Positions 52,406 to 62,179 of a stretch of DNA of 64,000 bases are shown here, one piece after another. The DNA lies in the NCBI RefSeq assembly GCF_900100335.1, contig NZ_FNFE01000001.1:930001-994000 (forward strand), in the 5' to 3' direction. Positions within the stretch are counted from its first letter, which is position 1, and every line of letters starts with the position of its first letter. The notes below the pieces were generated by a model. That model ran no database searches. It saw only the letters and a program-made list of their open reading frames with translations, and was not told the DNA's origin. The translations under genes were made by a program, and so were the position numbers. Source of the DNA: Natronorubrum texcoconense. GTDB taxonomy: Archaea; Halobacteriota; Halobacteria; Halobacteriales; Natrialbaceae.

Positions 52406-54124
52406 TCAGTCGTGTGTGTAGTAGACGACGGTCTCGTCCTCGTCGTAACGGTCTATTCTCGCGAAGCCGACGCGCTCGAACTGCACGACCTCGTCGGGTT
52501 CGAGGTCGCCGACGCCCGGTTCGGCATGCCCCCGAACGTCGCCGTCGGGCGTTCGCATACGAACCGCGACGCTCTCGTCTGCGGGCACCCAGTGGACGAC
52601 GTCGACGTCGCCCTCGCGGACCACGTCGATGTCCTCGCCCGTGTACTGGAGCACGTCCCGCGTGAATTGGAAACAACCCAGTCCCTTGAGCCAGATGCGA
52701 TCCTCGCGCTGGGGGAGGTCGTCCTCCTCGAGCATCACGGAGGCGCCGACGGGGATCTCGCGGACGCCGCGCTCCTCGTGGTTGGGATGGAGCGGCGGGT
52801 TCGCCTCGTCCGGCGGGCTGCCGCCCAGCGGAACCTGATTGCCGTCGCGAACGAAAAAGCGCCGGTCCGTCTCCTCGTCGATCAGGTCGCGGTTGTTCGC
52901 GTAGATCGCGCTCATCGCGAGGTCGACGTCGCTGGTCGAGGTGCCGAGTCCGGCCATCGCCTCGACGATGGCATCGCCGCGAATCCCGCGCCGACGGAGG
53001 CTCTTGAGCGTCGGGGCGCGCGGGTCGTCCCAACCGTCGAGCTCGCCCCGTTCGATCAGTTCCGCGATCGTCGACGTACTCATCTTCACGTCGTAGGCGT
53101 CGATCTGGACGTGGCCCCAGTGGACCACCTCGGGATACTCCCAGCCGAAGTAGTCGTAGACGAACTGCTGGCGTTTGGCGGAGTCCTGTAAGTCGATGCC
53201 GCGGATGATGTGAGTGACCTCGAGCAGATAGTCGTCGACCCCCGACTGAAAGTCGAGCATCGGCCAGCAGCGGTACTCGCTGGCCGCTTCGCGCGGGTGA
53301 GGCGTGTCGATCATCCGGAAGGCGACCCAGTCGCGCAGTGCGGGGTTCTTGTGCTCGATGTCCGTTTTGACGCGAAGGACCATCTCGCCGCTCTCGTACT
53401 CGCCGTCGATCATGGCCTCGAACTCCTCGAGGACCGTCTCCTGGTCCTTATCGCGGTGGGGACACGGCTCGCCGCTGTTCTTCAGTTCCGAGAACGCCTC
53501 GCCCGAACAGGAGCAGGTGTAGGCCCCGCCCAGTTCGATCAGTTCGCGGGCGTGTTCGTAGTAGGTCTCGAGACGGTCGCTCGCTCTGTAAACGTCGTCG
53601 GGCTCGAAGCCGAGGTAGTCCAGATCCTCGAGGATCGCGTCGTAGGCCTCGAGGTCCGGCCGCTTCGTCTCGGGGTCGGTGTCGTCGAAGCGGACGCAGA
53701 ACCAGCCGTCGTACCGTTCCTTGTAGCTGCCGATGACGGCGGGCATCCGGGCGTGGCCGACGTGCCACGGTCCGTTGGGGTTCGGCGCGACGCGCATTCG
53801 GACCTCGTCGTAGTCGTCCGCGTTGGGCAGGTCGGGGAGGTCGTGTTCGTCTGCCTCGTCCTCGGCTTCGATTTCGGCGAGTTCCTCGGGGGCGAGGTCC
53901 TCGAGTCGCTCCCGCTTTTCCTCGTAAGAGAGGTCGTTGATCCGGCCGATGACGCCGCCCGCGATACCCGGAACCTCGCCGCCGTGCTCGCGGAAATCGG
54001 GGTTGTCACCCATCAGCGGCCCCATGATCGCCCCGACGTCTGCGTCGCTCTCGTGTTTGACGGCGTTCAACAGCGCGTGCTTTTCCGCCTCGCGCTCGAT
54101 CCGCTCGCGTAGATCGTCGTCCAT
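52406..54124 (-). CDS. gltX: Glutamyl-tRNA synthetase (archaeal type)
   Basis: A 572-residue protein. The N-terminal helical extension (about 100 residues) is typical of archaeal GluRS. The class I motifs are 'PWHVGHAR' (HIGH box, near 118) and 'VKMSTST' (KMSKS box, near 345), with 'FRMIDTPHPRE' between. The C-terminal part is the archaeal/eukaryal all-beta anticodon-binding domain. It charges tRNA-Glu and, in haloarchaea, also tRNA-Gln before amidation. It lies beside idsA and rnj. Confidence 0.96.
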   Translation of the reverse strand: MDDDLRERIEREAEKHALLNAVKHESDADVGAIMGPLMGDNPDFREHGGEVPGIAGGVIGRINDLSYEEKRERLEDLAPEELAEIEAEDEADEHDLPDLPNADDYDEVRMRVAPNPNGPWHVGHARMPAVIGSYKERYDGWFCVRFDDTDPETKRPDLEAYDAILEDLDYLGFEPDDVYRASDRLETYYEHARELIELGGAYTCSCSGEAFSELKNSGEPCPHRDKDQETVLEEFEAMIDGEYESGEMVLRVKTDIEHKNPALRDWVAFRMIDTPHPREAASEYRCWPMLDFQSGVDDYLLEVTHIIRGIDLQDSAKRQQFVYDYFGWEYPEVVHWGHVQIDAYDVKMSTSTIAELIERGELDGWDDPRAPTLKSLRRRGIRGDAIVEAMAGLGTSTSDVDLAMSAIYANNRDLIDEETDRRFFVRDGNQVPLGGSPPDEANPPLHPNHEERGVREIPVGASVMLEEDDLPQREDRIWLKGLGCFQFTRDVLQYTGEDIDVVREGDVDVVHWVPADESVAVRMRTPDGDVRGHAEPGVGDLEPDEVVQFERVGFARIDRYDEDETVVYYTHD

Positions 54125-54305
54125 TGGTGAGCGCTATTCGTGCCCGGACCAAAACCCTCGCGGTGTTCGCTCGCGGGGCCGGATTCGGCTCGGCCGAGTT
54201 TCGGGAGCGTCTCGAAGCGGTGGACGACGGGGACGACGAACTCCCGGCTGGATTGCTTGTGCTGCCAAGGACAGCCACTACCCGTTTCGGGATCGAAAGC
54301 TCCGT

Positions 54306-54791
54306 ATGGAAACCCGCGTCGGACGCCTCGAGATACGGGAACTGCTCGGCGGCCTCGCCATTATACTCGGTGTCAACCTGCTCGGATCGTCGCCGGCGTT
54401 CGTCGTCGGCTCCGATACGTCCTGGTTCGCGGAGCCGTGGTTCTTCCCGCCGGGCTACGTCTTCTCGATCGTCTGGACGCTGCTGTTTACGCTCATGGGT
54501 GTCTCGCTCGTACTCGTCTGGCAGCGGTGGACGAGCCGGCGTGCGGTCACGCTCGCACTCGCCGCGTTCGCGCTCCAGTTCGCACTCAATCTCGCGTGGA
54601 CGCCCGTTTTCTTCGGACTCCAACGCGCCGATCTGGGACTGCTCATCATCGGTGCCCTCTGGGTTGCGATCGTCGCCACGATCGTCGCATTCGACCGCAT
54701 CAGCCGCCTTGCAGCCGCGTTGCTCGTGCCGTATCTCGCCTGGGTGAGCTTCGCTATCGTACTCAACTACACGATTTACGTCGGCGGCTGA
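54306..54791 (+). CDS. tspO: TspO/MBR family membrane protein
   Basis: 161 residues from the ATG at 54306. Five membrane helices carry the family motifs 'WFFPPGYVFSIVWT', 'ALNLAWTPVFFGL' and 'PYLAWVSFAIVLNYTIY'. TspO binds porphyrins and related ligands and takes part in stress responses. It is a single gene between gltX and idsA. Confidence 0.92.
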   Translation: METRVGRLEIRELLGGLAIILGVNLLGSSPAFVVGSDTSWFAEPWFFPPGYVFSIVWTLLFTLMGVSLVLVWQRWTSRRAVTLALAAFALQFALNLAWTPVFFGLQRADLGLLIIGALWVAIVATIVAFDRISRLAAALLVPYLAWVSFAIVLNYTIYVGG

Positions 54792-54855
54792 TCAGTACAG
54801 CGTCGCGTCAGGATCGACCGCCACAGAAAAATCGACTCGACTCGGGTGAGTCGTC

Positions 54856-55905
54856 TTAGTAGCCGCGTTCGATCAGGTAATCCGCCAGCTCGCAGAGCAG
54901 GTCGCGGGCCTCGTTGTCCGGGAGGACCTCGAGTCGTGCCTTCCCCTGATCGACGAGATCGCGTGCCTTCTCGTTCGCGTAGCTGATCGAGCCGGCCGCC
55001 TCGAGTTCGGCGACGGCGTCGTCGATCTCGGCCTCGGTGACCGCCTCGACGTCGGTCGTATCGACCAGCCCTTCGATGTCGACACCCTGATCGCGGGCGT
55101 GGACGGTGATCAGCGTCTGTTTGTTCTCGACGAGGTCGCTGCCGCGTTGCTTCCCGAGTTTTTCGCTCGGGACGGTCAGATCGAGGACGTCGTCCTGAAT
55201 CTGGAACGCGCGGCCGATATCGAGTCCGTAGCCGTAGAGCGCGTCGATGGTCTCGTCGTCGGCTCCGAGCAAGATCGCGGGGAGACACGCGGACGCCGCG
55301 TACAGCACGGCCGTCTTCTGTTCGACCATCTCGAGGTACTCCTCGGGCGTGACGTCGGTTCGGTTCTCGAAGGTGACGTCCAGCGACTGGCCCTCGCAGA
55401 TTTTCGTACAGGTCGTCGCGAGGATGCCGAGCGCGTCGACGGTCCGAGAGGGATCGGCTCCCGTCTCGAGCATGATCTCGAACGCCTTCGAGTAGAGCGT
55501 GTCGCCGGCGAGAATCGCCGTCTCGAGGTCGTACTCCTTGTGGACGGCCGGCACGCCGCGCCGGAGGTCGTCGTCGTCCATGATGTCGTCGTGGATCAGC
55601 GTGAACGACTGGATGACCTCGACGCTGACGGCGGCGTCCATGAGATCGATCGTGTCTCCATCGATCGTGGGAAACGCGCGGTAGTCCTCGCTGAGCGGCT
55701 CGACGTCGACGAGCGCCTCTCCCGTGGCGAGCAGCACCGTCGGCCGGAGCCGCTTTCCGCCGGCGTCGAGCAGATACCGCGACGCCTCGTAGAGCCGTTC
55801 GGGTCGTTGGATCGGTAACTCCTCGGGAATGGCCTCGTTGACCTGCTCGCGGCGCTTCCGAACGGCCTCGAGCACCGCCTCTTCTCGTGCCTCTGGGGTC
55901 GTCAT
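54856..55905 (-). CDS. idsA: Isoprenyl (geranylgeranyl/geranylfarnesyl) diphosphate synthase
   Basis: 349 residues from the ATG at 55905 (a TTG four codons earlier is less likely). The first Asp-rich motif 'DDIMDDDDLRRG' (near residue 100) and the second 'FQIQDDVLD' mark the trans-prenyl synthase active site, with 'GGKRLRP' near 50. The product, probably C20 with possible C25 chains, is the side-chain precursor of archaeal membrane lipids. The start codon overlaps the end of rnj by a few bases, so the two are cotranslated. Confidence 0.93.
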   Translation of the reverse strand: MTTPEAREEAVLEAVRKRREQVNEAIPEELPIQRPERLYEASRYLLDAGGKRLRPTVLLATGEALVDVEPLSEDYRAFPTIDGDTIDLMDAAVSVEVIQSFTLIHDDIMDDDDLRRGVPAVHKEYDLETAILAGDTLYSKAFEIMLETGADPSRTVDALGILATTCTKICEGQSLDVTFENRTDVTPEEYLEMVEQKTAVLYAASACLPAILLGADDETIDALYGYGLDIGRAFQIQDDVLDLTVPSEKLGKQRGSDLVENKQTLITVHARDQGVDIEGLVDTTDVEAVTEAEIDDAVAELEAAGSISYANEKARDLVDQGKARLEVLPDNEARDLLCELADYLIERGY

Positions 55906-55906
55906 A

Positions 55907-57259
55907 TCAGTCGACAAGCTGGATGAGGTTACCGTTGCGCGTTACGTGAACGTCCCGGCCCATCTGGTAGCCTTCGCTCTCACAGAGGTTGACGTAGCCG
56001 GAGAAGCCTTTCAGATCCTGGTGAGCGGGGATGATGTTCTGTGGCTGGAGTGCGTCGAGCATCTCGTAGTGGCCCTCTTGGTTGAGGTGGCCGGAGACGT
56101 GGATGTCGTCGTAGATGCGGGCGCCCTGCATGCCGAGCAGTTTCTCGGCCTGGTAGCGCTGGCCCTCGTTGGTCGGCTCCGGAATAACGCGGGCGGAGAA
56201 GACGACCTTGTCGCCGTCGTCCAGTTCGTACGGCGTCTCGCCGCGGGCCATCCGGGTGAGCATCGCGCGTGGCTCGCCCTGGTGGCCGGTGACGACGGGC
56301 AGGAAGTTCTCCTTGCCCTCGTTCATGATCCGTTTGAACGTGCGGTCGACCGACTTCCGGTGGCCGAACATTCCGAGGTCGTCCGGGAAGTCGACGAAGT
56401 CGAGTCGCTCCGCGGTCCCGGAGTACTTCTCCATCGAGCGACCGAGGAGGACGGGCTGTCGGCCGATGTCCTTTGCGAACTCGACCAGCGAGGTCACGCG
56501 CGAGATGTGACTCGAGAACGTAGTTGCGACGATCCCGCCGTCGTAGTCCTCCATGCTGTAGAGGACGTCCCGGAGGTGTTCGCGGGCGACGTTTTCGCTG
56601 GGCGTTCGGCCCTTCTTGTTCGCGTTCGTACAGTCCTCGATGTAACAGAGGACGCCGTTGCCCTCGCGACCGATCTCGCGGAAGCGCTTCATGTCGATCG
56701 GGTCGCCGATGACGGGCGTGTGGTCCATCCGCTTGTCCAGTCCGTAGACGATGGCCCCTTCGGGCGTGTGGAGGACCGGGTTGATCGCGTCGATGATCGA
56801 GTGGGTGACGTTGACGAACTCTAAGTCGACGTTACCGCTGTCGCCGATCGACATCGTCTCGCCGGCGTCCATCTTGATCAGGTCGTTCTCGACGCCGAAC
56901 TTCTGTTCGCCCTCGATCTGCTGTTTGACGAGTTCGATCGTAAACGGCGTCGCGACGATCGGGGCGTCGTATCGGTGGGCCAGTTTCGAGATGGCGCCGA
57001 TGTGGTCCAAGTGGCCGTGGGTCGGAACGATCGCCTGCACGTCGCCCTCGAGATCGGACATGATCCGGTCGTCCGGAATCGCACCCATGTCGATCAGATC
57101 GAGGCTGTGCATCCGTTCGGTTTCGACGTTGTCGTGGATCAGAACCTGCGAGAGGTTCAGCCCCATGTCGAAGATAACGACGTCTTCACCGGCGCGGACG
57201 GCAGTCATCTGCCGGCCGACTTCTTCGTAGCCGCCAATTGTTGCAATTTCGATTTCCAT
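55907..57259 (-). CDS. rnj: Ribonuclease J (beta-CASP metallo-nuclease)
   Basis: 450 residues from the ATG at 57259; the open frame continues upstream without similarity. 'THGHLDHIG' is the metal site of the beta-lactamase fold, followed by the beta-CASP elements around 'TTFSSHISR' and '[13 protein letters not shown]', and ending '[11 protein letters not shown]'. Archaeal RNase J degrades RNA from the 5' end. Linkage to idsA, ipk and mvk is a long-known archaeal gene neighbourhood. Confidence 0.94.
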   Translation of the reverse strand: MEIEIATIGGYEEVGRQMTAVRAGEDVVIFDMGLNLSQVLIHDNVETERMHSLDLIDMGAIPDDRIMSDLEGDVQAIVPTHGHLDHIGAISKLAHRYDAPIVATPFTIELVKQQIEGEQKFGVENDLIKMDAGETMSIGDSGNVDLEFVNVTHSIIDAINPVLHTPEGAIVYGLDKRMDHTPVIGDPIDMKRFREIGREGNGVLCYIEDCTNANKKGRTPSENVAREHLRDVLYSMEDYDGGIVATTFSSHISRVTSLVEFAKDIGRQPVLLGRSMEKYSGTAERLDFVDFPDDLGMFGHRKSVDRTFKRIMNEGKENFLPVVTGHQGEPRAMLTRMARGETPYELDDGDKVVFSARVIPEPTNEGQRYQAEKLLGMQGARIYDDIHVSGHLNQEGHYEMLDALQPQNIIPAHQDLKGFSGYVNLCESEGYQMGRDVHVTRNGNLIQLVD

Positions 57260-57655
57260 AGTTCGTTGTACTGAAAGCCGCGTGGTGGACTCTCGTCGAA
57301 ACGGTCCGCGGACTCCCGGTTCGCACGGCCCCGGCGTCTTACAGCGCGTCGGCCATCCCGCTATGCGAACGGGGAGACACTTCGTCTCCGATTCGGCCCA
57401 CGACACCGTCGTGAGCCCCGAACGCACTTGCCCGCGGGTTTCGCTACGTGACTCTACACACCGGTACGGTATAAACTCCGTGGGTTTTCCGCCCGCGACA
57501 GCACGAGCGATACCGGCCGAACGAATTCGGGAAGATTGGTGCGGGGGCCGCCGATCCGTTCGGTTTCGTACCGATCCGAACGCGCGGATTCGTCGGATAG
57601 CTGGCACTCGTATTGACGACGTTCCGCAGACGGACCACTCGCCTTTCATCTATCG
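57260..57655. other. Divergent intergenic region between rnj and the hydrolase
   Basis: About 400 bases. A minus-strand TATA-like AGTTTATACC near 57466-57475 could serve rnj with a leader of about 185 nucleotides. No gene is apparent. Confidence 0.4.
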
Positions 57656-57667
57656 AAATAGTATAAA
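57654..57667 (+). promoter_or_regulatory. Promoter of the Tat-exported hydrolase
   Basis: CGAAATAGTATAAAG has the BRE-TATA arrangement, with the TATA box at 57662-57667 and the ATG at 57702, giving a short leader of about 10-15 bases. Confidence 0.6.
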
Positions 57668-57701
57668 GATTCATTACTTCGTTTAGTGAGTAAAAAATTG
57701 T

Positions 57702-58610
57702 ATGCCAACACAACCCACGAATGGCAGTAACAGGCACGAGTCAGTCGTCTCGAGACGAACCGTGCTCCGAACGTCGGGGGCCGCCGTCGTCGGGGCGGGG
57801 GCGATCGTCGGCGGTGCGTCGACCGCGACCGCGGGCGAAAAGGGCGACGGCTGTGACGATCCGCCGTGGTCGATTCCGCGCGTAACGACGCGCGGCCACT
57901 TCGCCACGTCGGGCGGCGTCCACCTCACCGACGGAAACGACGTCCACAACGTCGAGTACGCCGGCGGTGATCTCCCCGGCGTCCACGGCTCCGCCCCGTC
58001 GGAACTCGTCGTGTTCGTCCACGGCTGGGACAACAGTCCGGAAGGTGCCGTCTGCACCTTCGGCACCGCGGCGTCGACGTTCGCTGCCGAAGACTACGGA
58101 CACCCGGTCGTCGGCTACACGTGGGATTCGGACCACGGTTGGTACGATTCGACCGAGATCGCCGAACAGAACGGCGCCAAACTCGCCAACTTCACCTATG
58201 CGTACAAAAATGAGAACCCTGGCGTACAGGTCCGATACGTCGCACACTCCCTCGGCGCCCGCGTCGTCCTGATGGCGCTGAAAAACCTCCACGCCTGGGA
58301 TCGGCTTTCGGACGTCGCATCCGTCTCGCTTCTCGGCGGGGCGGCCGACGACGATTCGGTCTCGATGGCGGGGACCTACGGCGAAGACATCGCCGCTGCG
58401 GCCGGCCGCGTCGACAACTATTGGATGGACGACGATAGCGTGCTCAACTGGGCGTACGGGTTCGCCGAGTGGGGGAACGCCGTCGGCAACGCCGGCTGCG
58501 ACGGAACGCCTCCGGGGAACTACACCGACCACGACGTCGGCTACGTCTCCGGCCACAGCGGCTACTACGGAAGCGATGGCTGTCTCCACGAGGTCGTCGC
58601 GAACTTCTAA
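57702..58610 (+). CDS. Tat-exported alpha/beta hydrolase (lipase/esterase-like)
   Basis: A 302-residue protein. 'SRRTVLRTSGAAVVGAGAIVGG' in parts is a twin-arginine signal with cleavage near residue 45. 'LVVFVHGWDNSPEG' provides the oxyanion region, and 'VRYVAHSLGAR' holds the nucleophilic Ser (here Ala-His-Ser-Leu-Gly). Asp and His candidates follow ('DNYWMDDDSV', 'YVSGHSGYYG'). Several Cys residues may form disulfides outside the cell. The substrate is unknown. Confidence 0.85.
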   Translation: MPTQPTNGSNRHESVVSRRTVLRTSGAAVVGAGAIVGGASTATAGEKGDGCDDPPWSIPRVTTRGHFATSGGVHLTDGNDVHNVEYAGGDLPGVHGSAPSELVVFVHGWDNSPEGAVCTFGTAASTFAAEDYGHPVVGYTWDSDHGWYDSTEIAEQNGAKLANFTYAYKNENPGVQVRYVAHSLGARVVLMALKNLHAWDRLSDVASVSLLGGAADDDSVSMAGTYGEDIAAAAGRVDNYWMDDDSVLNWAYGFAEWGNAVGNAGCDGTPPGNYTDHDVGYVSGHSGYYGSDGCLHEVVANF

Positions 58611-58741
58611 GCCGGTAAAAATCTCCCAAATGTACGATTATTGCCGCCATTTATTTCTATATTAGCTTCCACCACGAGTTTATGAGACTGACGGCACCAA
58701 AATGGGAAGTTTTCTAAACCCCCGTTTAGAACGGGCCGGTA

Positions 58742-61075
58742 ATGGCGAAAGATCTCGAGCGCGACCTGGGGCTGTTTGCCGTGATCGCGATCAGTATGGG
58801 AGCGATGATCGGGAGCGGGATCTTCATCCTCCCTGGCGTCGCGATGGCCGAAGCGGGACCGGCCGTGATCCTCGCGTTCGTAATCGCGGCGATTCTGGTC
58901 GTGCCGGCGGCGCTCTCCATCGCCGAACTCGGCACGGCGATGCCCGAAGCGGGCGGTGACTACGTTTTTATCGAGCGCGGACTGGGGCCGACGTTCGGAA
59001 CCATAGCGGGCCTCGGGACGTGGCTCATGCTGATGCTCAAAGGATCGCTCGCGCTGTACGGCGGCATGTTCTACATCAACTTCGTCTACCAGCTTCCGAC
59101 GTGGGATCTCGCCGTTCCCGCGGTCGAATCGACGCTTACGATCCCCGGCGTCCGCGCGCTCGGAATTACGTTCGCGATCGTGCTCATCGCGGTCAACCTC
59201 TTCGGCGTGAAACAGACCGGGGGGCTCCAGCTGATCATGGTCATCGTTATGCTCGCGATCCTCTCGGCGTTCGTCGCCGGCTCGATCATTCAGGTCGAAG
59301 GCGCGAACTTCGACGGCTTCTTCGACGAGGGGATCGATGGGATCCTCAGTGCGACGGCGCTCGTGCTGGTCTCCTACGCCGGCGTGACGAAAGTCGCTGC
59401 CGTCGCCGAAGAGATCGAGAACCCCGGCCGGAACCTCCCGCTCGGCCTGCTCGTCTCGCTGATCGCCACGGCCTTCCTCTACGCCCTGCTCGTGTTCGTC
59501 CTCGTCGGCGTCGTCGAGGGTGAAGCGCTGACCGGCACGGAGGAGCCGATGGCCGAGGCGACGGAGCTCCTCTTCGGCGAGGTGACGATCTGGGGCGGCA
59601 TCCCACTCGGGACACTCGCCGTCGGTGCGATCGTCCTCGCTGCCCTGCTTGCCCTCATCAGCACCGCCAACGCGGGCATTTTGACCGCCTCTCGCTACCC
59701 GCTCGCGCTCAGCCGCGACAACCTCTTCCTCTCGAAGTTCGAGTATATCCACCCGCGGTTCTCGACGCCGTTCGTCGCCATCCTCACCACCGGTGCGATC
59801 ATCATCTTCATCGTCGCCACCCAGGAGGTCGACGAGATCGCCAAGATGGCCGGCGCGTTCCAGATCCTCGTCTACATCCTCGTCTGCGGGGCGCTGATCG
59901 CCTTCCGCGAACGTGACCTCGAGTGGTACAACCCCGACTTCCACACGCCGGGCTACCCCTGGGTCCAGCTGTTCGGCATCTTCTCGGGAATCTTCATCAT
60001 CTCCCAGATGGACGTCCAGGAGATCGTCGGCTCGATCGTCATCGTGATCTTCGGCTTCGTCTGGTTCCGCTGGTACGCAAAGGAGAAGGTCGAACGCGAA
60101 GGCGTCGCCAAGGGACTCGCTCGTCGGGAAGCTAGCAAGCAGTTCGTTCGCGACACCGAAGCGCAACTCGAGGAAGGAGCGGACTCCCCACAACCCGCCC
60201 GCGCTACCGACCAGTACGAACTGTTGATCCCGATCCGACAGGACGTCTCCCGTGAACAGGAGGACGCCCTGATCCAGATGGCCGCACCGATCGTCAGCCG
60301 TCGGAACGGCCGGATTCGCGTCGTTCGGTTCGACGAGGTGCCCGATCAGGTGCCTCTCGATACGGCCGCCGAGGAGCTCTCCGAAGCCGACATCGAGTTC
60401 GAGGAGCGAACCGACGAACTGGTCCGCTACCTCGAGGTGCCCGTCGAAGTCGGCGAGATTGTCAGTCACGACACGCGACACGCGGTCGTCAACTTCGCGG
60501 ACCGAATCGGCGCGGATCTCATCCTCGCCCGCCAGGAGGCGACCAGCCGCCTCGGAACCCTCCTCGGGCGGGACACCGACTGGATCATGGACCACGCGCC
60601 CTGCGACGTCGTCTTCGTCCAGCACGAACAGCGGGTGCAGGTCGACGAGATCGCCATCGTCACCGACCGGAGTCCGTTCAACGATCCGCTCAAGGTCGAA
60701 CTCGCGGACGCGATGGCGGACGTCCTCGGCGCACGCATCCGGTTCTGCTACGCCGTTTCCGAGAACGCTCCCGAGGAACTCACCGAGACGATCGAAGAGT
60801 ACCACGCCGAGTTGGACGATCTCTGTACGGTGCCCGTCGACTCGACCATCGTCCGCGCGAACGACTCCGTCGAGGGTCTCTCGCGGGCGCTCGAGTCCGC
60901 CGATATCGTCATCCTGAGTACGGTGACTCACCGCAGGCTCCCGGACCTGGTGATCGAACAGCGATCCGACCGTCTCGCCGCCGCTATCGACCAACCGGTG
61001 TTGCTCGTCCACTCCAAGCAAACGCGTCGGGGCTCGTTCCTGCGGCCGATCCTCGACCGGGTGCTGTTCGACTGA
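58742..61075 (+). CDS. APC-family amino acid permease fused to two UspA domains
   Basis: A 777-residue protein. Residues 1 to about 440 form a twelve-helix APC transporter; the first helix has 'IGSGIFILPG', the usual substrate-binding turn. After a charged linker, residues about 490-630 and 640-777 are two universal stress protein-like domains ('YELLIPIRQDVSREQEDAL', 'DLILARQEATSRLGTLLGRDTDWIM' and 'IAIVTDRSPFNDP'). Such fusions are common in haloarchaea and may sense nucleotides to gate the transporter. Its substrate is likely a cationic or neutral amino acid. Confidence 0.92.
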   Translation: MAKDLERDLGLFAVIAISMGAMIGSGIFILPGVAMAEAGPAVILAFVIAAILVVPAALSIAELGTAMPEAGGDYVFIERGLGPTFGTIAGLGTWLMLMLKGSLALYGGMFYINFVYQLPTWDLAVPAVESTLTIPGVRALGITFAIVLIAVNLFGVKQTGGLQLIMVIVMLAILSAFVAGSIIQVEGANFDGFFDEGIDGILSATALVLVSYAGVTKVAAVAEEIENPGRNLPLGLLVSLIATAFLYALLVFVLVGVVEGEALTGTEEPMAEATELLFGEVTIWGGIPLGTLAVGAIVLAALLALISTANAGILTASRYPLALSRDNLFLSKFEYIHPRFSTPFVAILTTGAIIIFIVATQEVDEIAKMAGAFQILVYILVCGALIAFRERDLEWYNPDFHTPGYPWVQLFGIFSGIFIISQMDVQEIVGSIVIVIFGFVWFRWYAKEKVEREGVAKGLARREASKQFVRDTEAQLEEGADSPQPARATDQYELLIPIRQDVSREQEDALIQMAAPIVSRRNGRIRVVRFDEVPDQVPLDTAAEELSEADIEFEERTDELVRYLEVPVEVGEIVSHDTRHAVVNFADRIGADLILARQEATSRLGTLLGRDTDWIMDHAPCDVVFVQHEQRVQVDEIAIVTDRSPFNDPLKVELADAMADVLGARIRFCYAVSENAPEELTETIEEYHAELDDLCTVPVDSTIVRANDSVEGLSRALESADIVILSTVTHRRLPDLVIEQRSDRLAAAIDQPVLLVHSKQTRRGSFLRPILDRVLFD

Positions 61076-61283
61076 CTCGGTCCGTCCAATTCGGCGGCGC
61101 GGATCGACACGTCCCAAAACCCAGATCGCGCCGTCGAGCGTTCGGCCGAATCGACCGCGATATCGCTCGTGTGGTCTCGAGTGCGACACTCACAATGGAT
61201 CGCCGGCGACACGAAACGCGAGTCGAGTGCTGAGTCGACACGTACGTTCTTCCCACGAGGGATTCTACACGACAACCACAGTT

Positions 61284-61415
61284 ATGACTCCACGATCGGC
61301 GACACGCGACCTGGCAACCTCACTTTCGCCGGTCGTCGGCGTCGGTCTCACGGTCGCGATAACACTGGTAGCCGGGATCGCCGTCGGTTTCGTTGCAATA
61401 GCAATCGTCGGGTGA
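61284..61415 (+). CDS. Very small pilin-N-terminus-like membrane peptide
   Basis: A 43-residue frame. 'LSPVVGVGLTVAITLVAGIAVG' in parts looks like the N-terminal hydrophobic helix of haloarchaeal type IV pilins, but no head domain follows. It could be a minimal pilin-like protein, a membrane peptide or a truncated pilin gene. Confidence 0.5.
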   Translation: MTPRSATRDLATSLSPVVGVGLTVAITLVAGIAVGFVAIAIVG

Positions 61416-61438
61416 ACGGTCCCTCTACGTCCTGCAGA

Positions 61439-62179
61439 TCACGCTATCGTCGTCCCCGGTTCGTCGCCCCCGAGGAACGCATCCAACTCTTCGAGACCGA
61501 AAATAGACGCTTCAGCCTCGAGTGCGAGCAACGCTCGCACCTTCGCGACCATCCCGCCGGTCACGTCGGTCGAATCGCTGGCACCCAGCACGCTTTCGAC
61601 GTCCTCGTAGGCCAAAATTCGCTCGATGACCGCCTCGTCGTCGTCCAGTACGCCCGGCACCGTCGAACAGAGGCCGATTCGGTCGGCCGCGAGGTCGCGA
61701 GCCAGTTCGGCCACCAGTTCGTCGCCGCTGACGACGGTCGCGCCCGAGCCCGCGTGGGCGATCATATCGCCGTGGAGGACGGGGACGAACCCCTCTCCGA
61801 GCAGCGTCTCGACCTGCCCGGTCGGGAGTTCGAGACGGCCCTCCTCGTCGCGGTGGCCCGCCGAGAACGGGTGGACCGGAACGGCCTGCACATCGCGCTC
61901 GAGCAGCCGCGTCAGCACGAACTGGTTCAGCGTTGTCATCGCGCCGTGGATCTCGAGCGCCGCGGTCGCGTCGTGCGTTCCATCAGTCGTGGAGACGCCG
62001 TGCTCGCTGGCGTTGTGGTGGCCGAAACTGCCGCCGCCGTGGACGATCACGAGGTCCGTCGATCCGTCTTCAACCGCGCTCGCGACGGCGTCGGCGGCCC
62101 GCTCGAGCGCCTCCCCGTCGAGCGTCTCCGGTCGATCCTTGTCCGTGATGACGCTGCCGCCGAGTTTCAGGACGATCAT
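61439..62179 (-). CDS. ipk: Isopentenyl phosphate kinase
   Basis: A 246-residue protein of the amino acid kinase fold. 'LKLGGSVITDK' at the start and 'HGGGSFGHHNA' (with the catalytic His) near residue 50 identify the enzyme; 'DVTGGM' lies near 205. It phosphorylates isopentenyl phosphate in the archaeal mevalonate pathway. The start overlaps the stop of mvk by four bases. Confidence 0.94.
   Translation of the reverse strand: MIVLKLGGSVITDKDRPETLDGEALERAADAVASAVEDGSTDLVIVHGGGSFGHHNASEHGVSTTDGTHDATAALEIHGAMTTLNQFVLTRLLERDVQAVPVHPFSAGHRDEEGRLELPTGQVETLLGEGFVPVLHGDMIAHAGSGATVVSGDELVAELARDLAADRIGLCSTVPGVLDDDEAVIERILAYEDVESVLGASDSTDVTGGMVAKVRALLALEAEASIFGLEELDAFLGGDEPGTTIA

Noticed and set aside
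58607-61189. 860-codon minus-strand frame opposite the APC permease
   Set aside because: Extremely Asp/Glu/Arg-rich antisense frame; the plus-strand gene has clear membrane helices and UspA domains.
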